From Magnetovibrio blakemorei (lineage in GTDB: Bacteria; Pseudomonadota; Alphaproteobacteria; Rhodospirillales; Magnetovibrionaceae), in NCBI RefSeq assembly GCF_001746755.1, contig NZ_MCGG01000025.1, positions 1-64,000 of the forward strand: 64,000 nucleotides of DNA, in the 5' to 3' direction. This document shows, piece after piece, positions 44,351 to 56,000 of this stretch. The position numbers and the translations under genes are program-made. Within the stretch, counting starts at the first letter, position 1; each line of letters begins with the position of its first letter. The notes beneath the pieces were generated by a model. The model saw only the letters and a list, made by a program, of their open reading frames with translations. It ran no database searches and was not told where the DNA came from.

Positions 44351-45286
44351 ATGAAGATTATCGCAGGCAATAGCAATCTGCCGTTGGCCGAAGCCATTTC
44401 CGCTGAAATGGGCTTGTCGCCAGCCAAGAGCACCATCCGGCGTTTCTCCGATATGGAGATTTTCGTCGAAATTCAGGAAAACGTGCGCGGCGAAGACGTC
44501 TTCGTCATTCAGTCCACGTCCTATCCTGCGAACGATAACCTGATGGAATTGCTGGTTGTGATTGACGCTTTGCGCCGGGGTTCCGCGCGCCGCATCACGG
44601 CTGTTTTGCCCTATTTTGGGTATGCCCGCCAAGACCGCAAACCCGCACCGCGCACGCCGATTTCGGCCAAGCTGGTTGCCAATATGATCACCGCTGCGGG
44701 TGCGGATCGGGTTCTCACCTTGGATTTGCACGCCGGTCAAATTCAGGGTTTCTTCGATATTCCGCTGGATAACCTTTATGCAGCCCCCGTGTTTACCCGC
44801 GACATCAAGGCGCGTCTGCATGGCGAAAACAACATCACCGTGGTTTCGCCCGACGTTGGCGGTGTGGTGCGTGCGCGCGCCGTTGCCAAGCGTTTGGACG
44901 CTGATTTGGCGATTATTGACAAGCGCCGTGAACGCGCCGGCGTTTCCGAAGTGATGAACATTATCGGTGACGTGGAAAATCGTCGTTGCATTTTGATCGA
45001 CGATATAGTTGATTCCGGCGGCACCCTTTGCAATGCAGCGGTTGCCTTGAAAGAGGCCGGAGCGTTGGAGGTTTATGCCTACATCACCCACGGCGTGCTT
45101 TCGGGCGGTGCAGTGGCACGTATTACAGCCTCGCCTTTGCAAATGTTGGTTGTGACCGACAGCATCCAAGCGACGGAAGCGGTCAAAAAGGCCCATAATA
45201 TCGAACAGCTTACGATTGCGCAGTTGATGGCCGAAGCCATCCAGCGCATCAGCAACGAAACCTCGGTTTCGTCCCTCTTTGACTGA
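44351..45286 (+). CDS. prs: Ribose-phosphate pyrophosphokinase
   Basis: A 311-residue enzyme that makes PRPP for nucleotide, histidine and NAD synthesis. The conserved parts are [49 protein letters not shown] and the PRPP loop [14 protein letters not shown] (about 215-228). ATG 44351 (MKIIAGNSN) is chosen over a TTG at 44333. It heads the prs-rplY-pth-ychF run. Confidence 0.96.
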   Translation: MKIIAGNSNLPLAEAISAEMGLSPAKSTIRRFSDMEIFVEIQENVRGEDVFVIQSTSYPANDNLMELLVVIDALRRGSARRITAVLPYFGYARQDRKPAPRTPISAKLVANMITAAGADRVLTLDLHAGQIQGFFDIPLDNLYAAPVFTRDIKARLHGENNITVVSPDVGGVVRARAVAKRLDADLAIIDKRRERAGVSEVMNIIGDVENRRCILIDDIVDSGGTLCNAAVALKEAGALEVYAYITHGVLSGGAVARITASPLQMLVVTDSIQATEAVKKAHNIEQLTIAQLMAEAIQRISNETSVSSLFD

Positions 45287-45411
45287 TTGGGTTCGATAAA
45301 ACAGAGATACCCGGCCAGGGTCTGAACTTGAAAAAGTTGGGCCATGGGCGGGTTTTGGAGGACGCAGACACCCCTGGAGGTTTGCGTCGATTATGTAAAG
45401 GAGATAGCCAA

Positions 45412-46041
45412 ATGGCTTCTAATGCTTTTGAGCTGAACGCTGAAATGCGTGAGCGGGCAGGTAAGGGGGCAGCCCGCGCGACCCGCCGTGCGGGGCGCGT
45501 GCCTGCCGTCATCTATGGTGACAAAAAAGAATCCGTTATGATTTCTGTTGTGCCGCTTGAACTGAAACGTTTGATTCAAACCGGTAGCTTTTTTTCGCAT
45601 CTGGTGGAAATCAAAGTCGGTGGCGACGTCCACCGCGTGATCCCGCGCGACATTCAAATGCACCCGGTCACTGATCGTCCGGTTCACGTTGACTTCATGC
45701 GCATTTCCAAGGGTTCGACCATTACGGTGAGCGTTCCCATTCACTTCACCAACGAATTGGCCTCACCGGGTCTCAAGTTTGGTGGCGTGTTGAACACCGT
45801 GCGCCACGATGTCGAATTGGAAGTTTCGCCGGAATCCATTCCGGAATTCATCGAAGTCGATTTGACCGGCTACGAAGTGGGTGATTCCATCCACATCAGT
45901 GCGATTAAATTGCCGGCCGGTGCGACCCCGACCATTACGGATCGCGACTTCACCATTGCGACCATTGCGGCGCCGACTGTATCTAAAGCGACGGATGACA
46001 GCGAAGCGGCAACGGAAGAAGATGAGGGCGAGGAGGCGTAA
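45412..46041 (+). CDS. rplY: 50S ribosomal protein L25/general stress protein Ctc
   Basis: A 209-residue two-domain L25. The N-terminal 5S rRNA-binding domain (about 1-95, [22 protein letters not shown]) is followed by the beta-rich Ctc domain (about 100-190) and an acidic tail. ATG 45412 sits after AAAGGAG and matches the normal start; the frame open to 45328 is noncoding. Pth follows after 17 bases. Confidence 0.95.
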   Translation: MASNAFELNAEMRERAGKGAARATRRAGRVPAVIYGDKKESVMISVVPLELKRLIQTGSFFSHLVEIKVGGDVHRVIPRDIQMHPVTDRPVHVDFMRISKGSTITVSVPIHFTNELASPGLKFGGVLNTVRHDVELEVSPESIPEFIEVDLTGYEVGDSIHISAIKLPAGATPTITDRDFTIATIAAPTVSKATDDSEAATEEDEGEEA

Positions 46042-46058
46042 TCCTCCCGCAGCTTCTA

Positions 46059-46673
46059 ATGTATCTTGTTGTGGGGCTTGGAAATCCTGGCGAAAAATAT
46101 GCCCGGAACCGCCACAACATCGGGTTTATGGCGGCGGACGAGATCGTTCGCCGCCATTCCTTTTCGCCCTACCGGGCTAAGTTTCAAGGTGAGATCGCTG
46201 AGGGTAAAATCGGAACCCATAGGGTTTTGGTGCTCAAGCCGCAGACCTTCATGAACGAATCTGGTCGGTCCGTTAAAGAGGTGGTCACGTTCTATAAGAT
46301 CGCCCCCGAAGATATCTTGGTGTTGCATGACGAGCTGGATTTGGCCCCCGGTAAGTTGCGCGTCAAACGGGGCGGAGGGCATGCCGGGCACAACGGCCTG
46401 CGCTCGCTCCACGCCCACGTTGGCGATGTCTATACGCGGGTGCGGTTGGGCATTGGCCATCCGGGCTCCAAAGAACAAGTTACGGGCCATGTGCTAAATG
46501 ACTTTGCCAAGGCGGACCAAGATTGGATGACACCCCAATTGGACGCGGTGGCCGACAACATCGAATTGATTTTTGCGGAGCAAGACTCCGAATTTATGAG
46601 CCGTGTGGCACAGGCGGTGAAACCGCCCCGAAGCTCCAATACGACGGCGAAAACTGAAAAGGGCGAAAGCTAA
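46059..46673 (+). CDS. pth: Peptidyl-tRNA hydrolase
   Basis: A 204-residue hydrolase that recycles tRNA from dropped-off peptidyl-tRNA. [20 protein letters not shown] (residues 4-23) contains the catalytic His, [13 protein letters not shown] and [29 protein letters not shown] the other active residues. A polar C-terminal tail of about 20 residues is extra. It overlaps ychF by one base (TAATG). Confidence 0.96.
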   Translation: MYLVVGLGNPGEKYARNRHNIGFMAADEIVRRHSFSPYRAKFQGEIAEGKIGTHRVLVLKPQTFMNESGRSVKEVVTFYKIAPEDILVLHDELDLAPGKLRVKRGGGHAGHNGLRSLHAHVGDVYTRVRLGIGHPGSKEQVTGHVLNDFAKADQDWMTPQLDAVADNIELIFAEQDSEFMSRVAQAVKPPRSSNTTAKTEKGES

Positions 46674-47773
46674 TGGGTTTTAAATGCGGTATTGTGGGTC
46701 TTCCCAACGTGGGCAAGTCCACCCTCTTTAATGCGCTCACGGCGACCGCCGCGGCGGAAGCGGCAAATTTCCCGTTTTGCACCATTGAGCCCAACGTTGG
46801 GCGCGTCGGTGTGCCGGACCCGCGCTTGGACATGATCGCCAAGATCGGTGGTTCGGCCAAAATTGTCCCAACCCAACTGGAATTTGTCGACATTGCGGGT
46901 TTGGTGCGTGGTGCGTCAAAGGGCGAAGGTCTGGGCAACCAGTTTTTGGCCAACATCCGTGAAACCGATGCCATCATCAAAGTGGTGCGCTGCTTTATCG
47001 ATGAAAACGTCACCCACGTCGAAGGCGATGTGGACCCCATCCGGGATGCGGAAACCATCGAAACCGAATTGATGCTGGCCGATATGGAAAGCTTAGAGCG
47101 GCGCGTGACATCGTTGGGCAAAAAAGCCAAGGGCGGTGACAAGGATTCCAAAATGCAATTGGACCTTGTGGAACGCGCCTTAAAAGTTTTGGAACAAGGT
47201 AAGCCGGCCCGCACCATGGAGGTCTCTGAAGACGAAGCCAAATCGTTTCAGATGCTGCAATTGCTGACGGCCAAGCCGATCTTGTTTGTGTGCAATGTTG
47301 AAGAAGAGGCCGCCGCCGAAGGCAATGCGTTGTCGGCAAAAGTCGCTGAAATGGCAACAGCACAGGGGGCGCGCTCCGTCGTGATTTCGGCCAAAATCGA
47401 AGAAGAGGTCAGCCAACTCGACAGCGAAGAAGAAAAACAGGAGTTTCTGGAAACCTTAGGGCTGGAAGAAACCGGACTGGCGCGCGTGATCCGCGAAGGC
47501 TATGCGTTGCTGGGATTGATCACGTTCTTCACCGTGGGTCCCAAAGAAGCACGGGCCTGGACCGTGCATAAGGGGGCCAAGGCCCCGCAAGCCGCAGGCG
47601 CCATCCATTCCGATTTTGAGCGGGGCTTTATCAAAGCTGAAACCATCGCCTATACGGATTTTGTTGAACTGGGGGGCGAGCAGGCCTGTAAAGAAGCCGG
47701 TAAAATGCGCCAAGAAGGCCGCGATTACCTAGTCCATGACGGAGATTTGATGCTGTTTCGTTTTAACGTGTAA
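46673..47773 (+). CDS. ychF: Redox-regulated ATPase YchF
   Basis: A 366-residue Obg-related ATPase. G1 is GLPNVGKSTLFNAL (8-21); the specificity motif is the non-GTPase form seen in YchF; a coiled-coil arm and a C-terminal TGS domain (about 280-363) follow, ending HDGDLMLFRFNV. YchF binds ribosomes and represses the oxidative stress response in several bacteria. Coupled to pth, as usual. Confidence 0.96.
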   Translation: MGFKCGIVGLPNVGKSTLFNALTATAAAEAANFPFCTIEPNVGRVGVPDPRLDMIAKIGGSAKIVPTQLEFVDIAGLVRGASKGEGLGNQFLANIRETDAIIKVVRCFIDENVTHVEGDVDPIRDAETIETELMLADMESLERRVTSLGKKAKGGDKDSKMQLDLVERALKVLEQGKPARTMEVSEDEAKSFQMLQLLTAKPILFVCNVEEEAAAEGNALSAKVAEMATAQGARSVVISAKIEEEVSQLDSEEEKQEFLETLGLEETGLARVIREGYALLGLITFFTVGPKEARAWTVHKGAKAPQAAGAIHSDFERGFIKAETIAYTDFVELGGEQACKEAGKMRQEGRDYLVHDGDLMLFRFNV

Positions 47774-47864
47774 GACATTTTTTGGGATGATGGATTGCCA
47801 AATGAACGGTGACACGACACTGTAAAGACAAGATTGTTTCATTTATGGGTTGAGGGGTTAAGGC

Positions 47865-49037
47865 ATGGTTTCGAAGGTCCGTCACTTTGCGTCCGTTCGG
47901 TCGTTGGTGGAAACGCTCAAACCCAGTTACCCCATTTATTGTCTGCACCCTGACGAAATCAAACGCTGTGCGGAACAGTTTCTCGATCTTTTTCCGGGTC
48001 GCGTGCTGTATGCGGTGAAGTGCAATCCGCATCCGCTGGTTCTCGACATACTCTACAAAGCGGGTATTCGTCATTTTGATACGGCCTCGCTCAGCGAAAT
48101 TGCCTTAATTCGCGAAACCTACGCCAATGCGGAAGCCTACTTTATGCACCCCGTAAAAGGCCGTGCGGAAATTGACGCGGCCCGGGATGTTTACGAGATT
48201 GATCACTGGATGATCGATCACGAAGACGAACTGCGCAAGATCATCGATGTTTCGGGCACCGGCGATGGACAGGTGGTGCTGGTGCGCTTGGCGACCCGTC
48301 CGTTTGGCTCTGCTTTTGAATTGTCCAAAAAGTTTGGAGCAAGCCAAGATGAAGTCGCCAGACTTCTGCGTCTGGTTGCCAAAGAAGGCTTTCAGCCGGG
48401 TTTGGCCTTTCATGTTGGTTCCCAATGTCGCACCCCGGAAGCCTTTCGTGATGCTTTTCGGGCGGTGCGGGATGTTTTGCAAGCGTCAGGCGAAGCCATT
48501 TTTTATCTCGACGTGGGCGGCGGCTTTCCGGCTGACTACGTCGATGATCGCCCCCCCGCATTCGCCGAATACGTTCAGGCCGTTAAAGAAGGCGTGCAGT
48601 CGCTGAAATTGCGCGGTGATTGTGTGTTGATGTGTGAACCAGGGCGTGCCTTGGTGGCCAGTGGCTGCACCTTGCTCACCCAGGTGCAGTTGCGCAAAGA
48701 CGATGCCATTTATATCAACGACGGCATCTATCACAGTCTGTCGGAAAGTTTGGACGGCCATATTCATTATCCGGCGCGTCTGGTGCGGGTGAAAGGGGAG
48801 CCGTCAACCACCCTGAAGCCGTTTACGGTGTTTGGACCCACCTGCGACAGCAGCGACGTGATGCCTTATCAGGTTGAACTGCCAGATGATGTGCGCGAAG
48901 GCGACTGGATCGAATTTGGCCAGGCTGGAGCTTACACCAACTCCATGCGCACGGCGTTCAATGGCTTTTACCCAGACACCTTCGTCACCGTGGATGAGCC
49001 GCCCTTTTTCATCGCGCCCGACAAGACAGACACCTAA
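47865..49037 (+). CDS. Ornithine/diaminopimelate-type PLP decarboxylase (fold III)
   Basis: A 390-residue alanine-racemase-fold decarboxylase. The PLP lysine is in YAVKCNP (about residue 53); HVGSQC, DVGGGFPADY, CEPGRALVA and GPTCDSSDVM follow. The GPTCDSSD motif and length of about 390 fit ornithine or bifunctional lysine/ornithine decarboxylases more than the longer diaminopimelate enzymes. It may supply putrescine. The ODC-type call is by motif resemblance; substrate needs assay. Confidence 0.85.
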   Translation: MVSKVRHFASVRSLVETLKPSYPIYCLHPDEIKRCAEQFLDLFPGRVLYAVKCNPHPLVLDILYKAGIRHFDTASLSEIALIRETYANAEAYFMHPVKGRAEIDAARDVYEIDHWMIDHEDELRKIIDVSGTGDGQVVLVRLATRPFGSAFELSKKFGASQDEVARLLRLVAKEGFQPGLAFHVGSQCRTPEAFRDAFRAVRDVLQASGEAIFYLDVGGGFPADYVDDRPPAFAEYVQAVKEGVQSLKLRGDCVLMCEPGRALVASGCTLLTQVQLRKDDAIYINDGIYHSLSESLDGHIHYPARLVRVKGEPSTTLKPFTVFGPTCDSSDVMPYQVELPDDVREGDWIEFGQAGAYTNSMRTAFNGFYPDTFVTVDEPPFFIAPDKTDT

Positions 49038-49041
49038 AATT

Positions 49042-49534
49042 CTAACGGCAGGTTGCGGTGTAACCGTTCAGCGATGTGTAGGTGGTTCGCACCAGTAACC
49101 GTGCGTTCATTTGATCCGTAAAGCGGTCCAGTTGCTCCATCATTTTTTTGTCGCCGATGTCGTTGCTTGGGGCATAGACCTGTTCGCTTTGGGCAATATC
49201 GTGCAGGTGTTTTTCGACGCCTCTCCCGTGGTTATGAAAACACGTCTTGATCAAGCGCTGCTGGACGATTTGGTGCGTTGATAACGTCCAAGAATATGGC
49301 GTAGTGCGGCCCCGTGCTCGGTCATCCATGAGGAGCCAAGGCATCGTCCGTAAGCAACAGGGCCGCTTTTGAAGCTGGATAATTTAAGGCGGACTCATCG
49401 GCAATGCTGGCGGACGACAGACAGACGATACAGGTTGCCACCAACAGAAGACCCAAGAGATGTGCCAAAGGGAATGGCAAAAGCCTACTGAAAGGATGAT
49501 TTTGTTTCAATCGCATAGGTATTTCATAATGCAA
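49042..49534 (-). pseudogene. Small secreted protein, probably split by a frameshift
   Basis: Two minus-strand frames overlap by 23 bases. The upstream one (49534 to 49322) encodes a signal peptide and ends TDDALAPHG; the second (49344 to 49042) continues with 100 residues ending NGYTATCR that carry no signal of their own. A single-base change near 49330 would fuse them into one secreted protein of about 160 residues. They could also be two genes with a coupled start. No family recognised. Confidence 0.45.
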
Positions 49535-49689
49535 AACTCAATCATAAAAATATGTGAGAGAATTTATCCCTGTCGTGAAGGGAATTCAGGCTTTGCGGGA
49601 CTATTCGTCCCCATAAGGTCGTGCTAAAACGACTTAAAGGTCCCTTTTGTGGGGCTTAGTTGATTGTTTAGACCAAGGGAGTACCCCCC
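49535..49689. promoter_or_regulatory. Divergent gap upstream of mtnP
   Basis: About 155 bases with GGTCGT/ACGACT pieces and short G-rich stems before the mtnP start. It presumably drives the methylthioadenosine cluster. I looked for a SAM-II type riboswitch and did not see one. Confidence 0.35.
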
Positions 49690-50577
<888 letters not shown>

Positions 50578-50607
50578 CATCATGCCAATGCCTGAAAGGC
50601 TGAAATT

Positions 50608-51711
50608 ATGAAAGTCAACGGAACGCCAATGCGCACCATCTGGGAGTCGGACAACGGTCCTGCGGTGGACATCATCGACCAGACCAAGCTGCCGTTTGAA
50701 TTTGACACCGTGCGGCTTGAAACGGTGTCGGAAGCGGCGCATGCCATCTTTGATATGTTGGTGCGTGGCGCGCCTTTGATTGGCGCCACGGCGGCTTACG
50801 GCATGGCCTTGGCGATGAAAGACGATCCTTCTGACGACAATTTGGAACACGCTTATAAGGTGCTCTATGAAGCGCGGCCGACGGCTGTAAATCTGCGCTG
50901 GGCCATTGATGAACAAACTGCATGTTTGAAACCTTTAAAGCCGAACAAGCGCTTTGAAGCGGCGTGGCAGCGCGCGGCGGAAATTGCCGATGAAGACGTG
51001 GCTATGTGTTCAAGCATTGGCGATCACGGCAAAGGCTTGATCGAGATGGCTTATGAAAAAGCCGGAAAATCACGCCCGGTGAACATTCTCACCCATTGCA
51101 ATGCCGGTTGGTTGGCGACCGTGGATTGGGGCACCGCCATCGCACCGATTTACAAGGCGTTTGAGGCAGGCATTCCGGTACATGTGTGGGTCGATGAAAC
51201 CCGTCCCCGCAACCAAGGTGCCAGCTTGACCGCTTGGGAACTGGGCCAGCACGGCATCCCTCATACGGTGATTGTGGACAACGCCGGGGGGCATTTGATG
51301 CAGCACGGCAAGGTCGATTTGTGCATCGTCGGCACTGACCGCACCACCCGCACCGGAGACGTGTGCAACAAGATCGGCACGTATTTGAAAGCTTTGGCAG
51401 CCCACGACAACAAGGTGCCGTTTTACGTCGCCCTGCCGGGACCGACCATCGATTGGACGCTGGATGACGGCTTTAAAATTCCCATCGAAGAGCGCGACAG
51501 CAGCGAAGTGACGTGGATGACCGGAAAAGACAGAAACGGTGTCGTACGTAGCGTGCGCATCGTGTCTGAGGGCTCCAAGGCGGGAAACCCGGCCTTTGAT
51601 GTAACTCCGGCGCACTATGTCACCAAGTTGATTACGGAGCGCGGCGTGTGTGAAGCCTCAGAGCAAGGTTTACGATCGCTCTATCCCGAAAAGCCGGAAG
51701 CTTGGATCTGA
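50608..51711 (+). CDS. mtnA: S-methyl-5-thioribose-1-phosphate isomerase
   Basis: A 367-residue eIF2B-like isomerase that turns methylthioribose-1-phosphate into methylthioribulose-1-phosphate. Conserved parts are [22 protein letters not shown] (about 48-70), [13 protein letters not shown] (catalytic Cys region, about 160), [12 protein letters not shown] and [21 protein letters not shown] with the catalytic Asp. It follows mtnP after 30 bases. Confidence 0.95.
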   Translation: MKVNGTPMRTIWESDNGPAVDIIDQTKLPFEFDTVRLETVSEAAHAIFDMLVRGAPLIGATAAYGMALAMKDDPSDDNLEHAYKVLYEARPTAVNLRWAIDEQTACLKPLKPNKRFEAAWQRAAEIADEDVAMCSSIGDHGKGLIEMAYEKAGKSRPVNILTHCNAGWLATVDWGTAIAPIYKAFEAGIPVHVWVDETRPRNQGASLTAWELGQHGIPHTVIVDNAGGHLMQHGKVDLCIVGTDRTTRTGDVCNKIGTYLKALAAHDNKVPFYVALPGPTIDWTLDDGFKIPIEERDSSEVTWMTGKDRNGVVRSVRIVSEGSKAGNPAFDVTPAHYVTKLITERGVCEASEQGLRSLYPEKPEAWI

Positions 51712-51717
51712 CCGGCC

Positions 51718-52479
51718 ATGCGACATATTGATCTCAGAAACAAGATCATCAAGACCGCACTCAGCTTGAACGAAACAGGCTTGAGCGCGGGTGCGTCGGG
51801 CAATGTGTCTGCACGGATACCCGATATAGATGGGGATGGCTTTTTGATCACGCCCTCAGGCGTCAAGTATCACAAGCTGCGCGCCGAAGACATTGTGTAT
51901 ATGGATATGGACGGTAAAGCGACGGGGGATTTTGTACCGTCTAGCGAATGGCGCTTTCATTTAGATATCTACAAACAACGCCGTTCCGCCAAAGCCGTCG
52001 TCCATGCACACCCGCCTTATGCCACGGCGCTGGCGTGCCTGAACAAAGGCATTCCGGCCTTTCATTATATGGTCGCGGTTGCGGGGGGCAAAGATATCCG
52101 CTGCTGCCCGTACAAACCGTTTGGCACATTGGAGCTGTCCGAAGTGGTGCTCGAAGCCCTGGCTGGGCGCAGGGCGTGTCTGATGGGGCACCACGGTCTG
52201 ATCGCGTTTGGCGACGATCTGGAAAAAGCCCTAAGTCTGGCCGTCGAGGTCGAAGTCTTGGCCAAGCAATACCAACTGGTGTTGCAGATGGGCGAACCGG
52301 AACTGCTGAGTGAACAAGATATGGAAGATGTCTTGCACCGTTTTTGGACTTATGGCGACAATGCCCAAAAGGTCGAAAATGAAAAGCGCCGCAAACCGCG
52401 CAAGAGCTGGAGCGCCAACATCACCTATCCCAAACGCACCACGTTCTATAAACGTCCCGATGAAAAAGACAATCTTTAG
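51718..52479 (+). CDS. Class II aldolase, candidate methylthioribulose-1-phosphate aldolase of the DHAP shunt
   Basis: A 253-residue class II aldolase/adducin-fold protein. LSAGASGNVSARIP and SGVKYHKL form the phosphate site, and the zinc ligands lie in HAHPPYATAL (about 98-107) with HHGLIAFG (about 163-170). It starts seven bases after mtnA. In Rhodospirillum rubrum a comparable mtnP-mtnA-class II aldolase set cleaves methylthioribulose-1-phosphate to DHAP and methylthioacetaldehyde. A dehydratase (MtnB) role is possible, but no mtnC, mtnD or mtnE is here. A basic tail of about 30 residues is extra. Confidence 0.82.
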   Translation: MRHIDLRNKIIKTALSLNETGLSAGASGNVSARIPDIDGDGFLITPSGVKYHKLRAEDIVYMDMDGKATGDFVPSSEWRFHLDIYKQRRSAKAVVHAHPPYATALACLNKGIPAFHYMVAVAGGKDIRCCPYKPFGTLELSEVVLEALAGRRACLMGHHGLIAFGDDLEKALSLAVEVEVLAKQYQLVLQMGEPELLSEQDMEDVLHRFWTYGDNAQKVENEKRRKPRKSWSANITYPKRTTFYKRPDEKDNL

Positions 52480-52532
52480 GGGGGCGCACCGACCCCGGTC
52501 GTATAAAGCGTGCCAACCACCGATCGCAAACA

Positions 52533-52566
52533 AAAGCCCCCGCCGGATCCGGCGGGGGCTTTGTTG
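52533..52566. terminator. Bidirectional terminator between the mtn cluster and petABC
   Basis: AAAGCCCCCGCCGG pairs with CCGGCGGGGGCTTT, a perfect stem serving both convergent operons. Confidence 0.9.
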
Positions 52567-52591
52567 TTCGACATAAGCTCTGCTTTAAACG

Positions 52592-53440
52592 TTAGCTCGG
52601 CATTTTGTGATCGTCGAGATCCTTTTGATACTGCTCTTCGTAAGGACCGTGGGTGTACTCGTCCAGGCAGAGGCGGCTCCAGATGCGGCGTTTGAGCGCA
52701 TAGAACATGCCCGTCAGCAAGATCAGGTACAACATAACCTTGATGCCCAGTGATTTGCGGGCTTCCAGCTCAGGCTCTGCAGCCCAGGCGAGGAAGTTCA
52801 CAATGTACTTGGCTTCTTGTTCGAGATCGACCGTCGTGCCATCTGCAAATTCCACGTCTTCACCGTAGAGCGGCTGAGCCATGAAAATCTGGTTTCCGGG
52901 GAAGAACTCGTTGTAGTTCGTCCCTTCGGCCAGTTCGACATGTTCCGGAACTTCTTCCTTATAGCCCTGCAGCAGACTGTAGACATAGTTTGTGCCATTT
53001 GCGCGGGCCTTGGTGATGACCGACAGATCCGGAGGATAGGCACCGCCATTGGAATAGCGTGCGGCTTTTTCATTGGGGAACGGAGGCACAAAACGATCCG
53101 AGAGGCGTGCGGGACGCATAAACATCTCGCCTTCCTCGTTGGGGCCGTCCTGGACTTCGTAACCGGCAGCCAGTTCCTTGGCTTCGTCTTCCGTCCAACC
53201 GATATCCACCAAGTTACGGTACGACATCAACTCCATGGAGTGACAGCCACCGCACACTTGGAAGAAAATCTGCCCGCCACGTTTGATTGCAGTGCGATCA
53301 AACGTGCCGAAGATGCCATCGAAGGACCACTTGGCCGTCTTGAGGGCAACACCGCCTTCGCTGGCGATGGCAGAAGATGGCAAGCTCATGCCAAGACCTA
53401 AGCTTAGGCCCATTGCTGCTGTTATGAGAATTTTACGCAT
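52592..53440 (-). CDS. petC: Ubiquinol-cytochrome c reductase, cytochrome c1 subunit
   Basis: A 282-residue membrane-anchored cytochrome c1. A signal peptide (ends AIAS) precedes the heme site CGGCH (Cys63, Cys66, His67). The axial Met lies in the FMRPARLSDRF region, and one C-terminal helix (LGIKVMLYLILLTGMFYAL, about 232-250) anchors it. It takes electrons from the Rieske protein and passes them to a soluble cytochrome c. Last gene of petABC. Confidence 0.95.
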   Translation of the reverse strand: MRKILITAAMGLSLGLGMSLPSSAIASEGGVALKTAKWSFDGIFGTFDRTAIKRGGQIFFQVCGGCHSMELMSYRNLVDIGWTEDEAKELAAGYEVQDGPNEEGEMFMRPARLSDRFVPPFPNEKAARYSNGGAYPPDLSVITKARANGTNYVYSLLQGYKEEVPEHVELAEGTNYNEFFPGNQIFMAQPLYGEDVEFADGTTVDLEQEAKYIVNFLAWAAEPELEARKSLGIKVMLYLILLTGMFYALKRRIWSRLCLDEYTHGPYEEQYQKDLDDHKMPS

Positions 53441-53443
53441 GGC

Positions 53444-54676
53444 TCAGTCCTCCTTCGTGCGGCAATTTTTGGATACTTCTTCAAAAATGCTGCTGGGAAG
53501 CGGTTTGGGCTTCTCAAGCTTGCCGACCAGCGGCAACAACACCATGAAGTGGAAGAAGTAGTAGCCAGTCGCCAACCGGCTCAAGACCAGATAAATGCCT
53601 TCAGCCGGGCGAGCGCCCAACCAGCCCAAGAACAAGCAGTCTGCAACAAAAATCCAGAACAGCTGTTTAAAGATCGGACGGAAGGCTGCGGAGCGAACCT
53701 TGGAGGTGTCCAGCCACGGCAGGACAAACAAGATCAGCACGCCAGCAAACATCGCGATCACGCCACCCAATTTATCGGGAACTGCGCGCAAGATTGCGTA
53801 GAACGGCAAGAAGTACCATTCCGGCAAAATGTGCGGCGGTGTAACCATCGGGTTCGCCGGGATGTAGTTGTCCGGTTCACCGAAGAAGTTCGGGTAGAAG
53901 AACACGAAGAACAAGAAGAAGATCATGAAAATGCCCAGACCGAACAAATCCTTGATCGTGTAGAACGGGTGGAACGGCATCAAATCCTGAGGGGTTTTGA
54001 TGTCGATGCCCAGCGGGTTGTTGGACTTGTGTACGTGCAACGCCCACAAGTGAACCACAACCAGCATGACCAAAATCATCGGCAGCAGATAATGCCACAC
54101 GAAGAAGCGGTTGATGGTCGGCATATCGACCGAGAACCCACCCCAAATCCATACCACGATGTAATCGCCGATGACCGGAATTGCGGAGAACAGGTTGGTG
54201 ATAACCGTAGCGCCCCAGAAGCTCATCTGGCCCCAAGGCAGAACATAACCCATAAAGGCGGTGGCCATCATGGCGAGGTAGATCACCACGCCAACCATCC
54301 ACAAGATTTCACGCGGGGCTTTGTAAGAGCCAAAGTACATCCCACGGAACATATGAATATAAACGATGATGAAGAACATCGACGCGCCGTTCATGTGCAA
54401 ATAGCGCAACAACCAGCCGTAGTTCACGTCGCGGACGATGCGTTCCACACTGGCGAACGCCACATCGGCATTCGGCTGGTAGTTCATTGCCAAGAAGATA
54501 CCCGTGACGAGCATGATCACCAAAATGATGCCTGCGATGGAACCGAAGTTCCACCAGTAGTTCAGGTTTTTCGGTGTTGGATAAGCGATGACGTTGGCTT
54601 CAGCATAGCTGAAAATCGGCAGACGATCATCAATCCATTGAACCAAGCGGTTCGAGCTTTTTGTTGAATGTTTCAT
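53444..54676 (-). CDS. petB: Ubiquinol-cytochrome c reductase, cytochrome b subunit
   Basis: A 410-residue membrane protein with eight helices and both b hemes. Heme-ligand histidines appear in [30 protein letters not shown] and [22 protein letters not shown]; the Qo-site PEWY is present as [18 protein letters not shown] 54676 is eight bases past the Rieske stop; GTG 54688 would add four residues. Four bases separate it from petC. Confidence 0.96.
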   Translation of the reverse strand: MKHSTKSSNRLVQWIDDRLPIFSYAEANVIAYPTPKNLNYWWNFGSIAGIILVIMLVTGIFLAMNYQPNADVAFASVERIVRDVNYGWLLRYLHMNGASMFFIIVYIHMFRGMYFGSYKAPREILWMVGVVIYLAMMATAFMGYVLPWGQMSFWGATVITNLFSAIPVIGDYIVVWIWGGFSVDMPTINRFFVWHYLLPMILVMLVVVHLWALHVHKSNNPLGIDIKTPQDLMPFHPFYTIKDLFGLGIFMIFFLFFVFFYPNFFGEPDNYIPANPMVTPPHILPEWYFLPFYAILRAVPDKLGGVIAMFAGVLILFVLPWLDTSKVRSAAFRPIFKQLFWIFVADCLFLGWLGARPAEGIYLVLSRLATGYYFFHFMVLLPLVGKLEKPKPLPSSIFEEVSKNCRTKED

Positions 54677-54684
54677 GGCCAGCC

Positions 54685-55233
54685 TCACCCAATCACAATG
54701 TTTGTGTCGTCCGTAAACGCATACGGCGGCACAGGCAGGTTGAACGGTGCCGGTCCCTTACGGATACGGCCGGAGGTGTCATACGCAGAACCGTGACACG
54801 GACAGAACCAGCCGCCCCAATCCCCGCGTTTGTCGCCCAAGTTTTGACCCGAGGGAATGCAACCCAAGTGCGTGCAGACACCGACGGCAATCAGCCATTC
54901 GGGTTTTTGCACCCGTTCTGCATCGGTTTGGGGATCACGCAATTCGGCCATGTCCACATCTGCGGCAGAGGCAATTTCTTCTTCCGTGCGGTGACGAATG
55001 AAAACGGGCTTGCCGCGCCACATGACGGTGATGGCTTGGCCGACTTCAACGGCGGACAAATCCACCTCGGTCGAAGCCAGCGCCAGCACGTCTTTGGCGG
55101 GATTGATGGAATGAATAAAGGGCCATGCTGCAATAGCGACCCCAGCCACGCCAAGCGTGGTCGTAGAAATCAAAAGGAAGTCACGGCGCGGGCCGTCCAC
55201 TTCTTTGAGAGTATTTGTGGGATTATCCGTCAT
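54685..55233 (-). CDS. petA: Ubiquinol-cytochrome c reductase, Rieske iron-sulfur subunit
   Basis: A 182-residue 2Fe-2S protein. RRDFL near residue 17 followed by a hydrophobic segment is a Tat-type signal anchor. The cluster ligands are in CTHLGC and CPCHGS (about 124-129 and 144-149). ATG 55233 has AGG seven bases upstream; an in-frame ATG at 55260 would add nine residues. It is the first gene of petABC and diverges from trmL. Confidence 0.95.
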   Translation of the reverse strand: MTDNPTNTLKEVDGPRRDFLLISTTTLGVAGVAIAAWPFIHSINPAKDVLALASTEVDLSAVEVGQAITVMWRGKPVFIRHRTEEEIASAADVDMAELRDPQTDAERVQKPEWLIAVGVCTHLGCIPSGQNLGDKRGDWGGWFCPCHGSAYDTSGRIRKGPAPFNLPVPPYAFTDDTNIVIG

Positions 55234-55529
55234 GATGACGCCTTTCCTGACCGTGGTCACAGGTTCTCGTCACTGCGAGAGGCGGACGGTTTGATTCAGG
55301 GGAGTTTCGAAGCTTTTTCGTTGCTCCTGGGCAGCCGTTACGCTGTCCATGACTTGGGTCCTGAAAGCCGTCCTGCAAAATAATTAACAGGGCAGTCACG
55401 AAAGATGGCTGCCCGAGTCCGGCATCGGTATATAAGAAATTCACACTAGAAAAAAGGAAAAAAACCAAACTTTTCTAATATAATGGTGTTGCACGTGCGA
55501 AGTCGAATGGGTCAAAAACGGAAAATTTT
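55234..55529. promoter_or_regulatory. Divergent gap between petABC and trmL
   Basis: Nearly 300 bases. The trmL side is very AT-rich (55430-55530) and has a TATAAT at 55479-55484 without a good -35. The petA promoter must lie here too but I cannot place it. Confidence 0.4.
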
Positions 55530-56000
55530 ATGAATTTAGCTCTCTTTCAGCCCGATATCCCTCAAAACACAGGCACGCTCTTGCGTACCTGCGCGTGCCT
55601 CGGCATAGAGGCCGATATCATAGAACCGTGTGGGTTTGTGTTCTCGGACCGTCATTTGAAGCGCTCTGGGATGGATTATTTGGACTTGGCGCAAATCACC
55701 CGACACGTCTCTTGGCAGGCTTTTCGCGCTAAACGCCAGGTTGCAGAGGGCCGTCGCTTGGTTTTGCTCACCACCAAAGGGGCTGTGCCTTATACTCAAT
55801 TCAGCTTTATGCCGTCCGATGTGCTGCTGTTGGGATCGGAAAGCCAAGGGGTGCCCGACGATGTCCACGACGCGGTAGATGCGCGTTTGACCATCCAAAT
55901 GCGGCCAGAGGCTCGCTCGCTGAACATCGCCGTGGCGGCGGCTATGGTTTTGGGTGAAGCCCTGCGTCAAATTGGAGGCCAAGCCCAGCTTCTAAGATGA
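55530..56000 (+). CDS. trmL: tRNA (cytidine(34)-2'-O)-methyltransferase
   Basis: A 156-residue SPOUT methyltransferase that modifies the wobble base of tRNA-Leu. Motifs FQPDIPQNTGTLLRTCACLG (7-26), LGSESQGVPDD and MRPEARSLNIAVAAAMVLGEALRQ are canonical. The end overlaps the convergent CCA-adding gene by nine bases. Confidence 0.94.
   Translation: MNLALFQPDIPQNTGTLLRTCACLGIEADIIEPCGFVFSDRHLKRSGMDYLDLAQITRHVSWQAFRAKRQVAEGRRLVLLTTKGAVPYTQFSFMPSDVLLLGSESQGVPDDVHDAVDARLTIQMRPEARSLNIAVAAAMVLGEALRQIGGQAQLLR

Noticed and set aside
49535-49689. SAM-responsive riboswitch ahead of mtnP
   Set aside because: No SAM-II or SAM/SAH core could be aligned by eye.
53549-54667. 372-codon open frame antisense to cytochrome b
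   Set aside because: Low-complexity H/D/Q-rich translation with no motif; the cytochrome b gene on the other strand is unmistakable.
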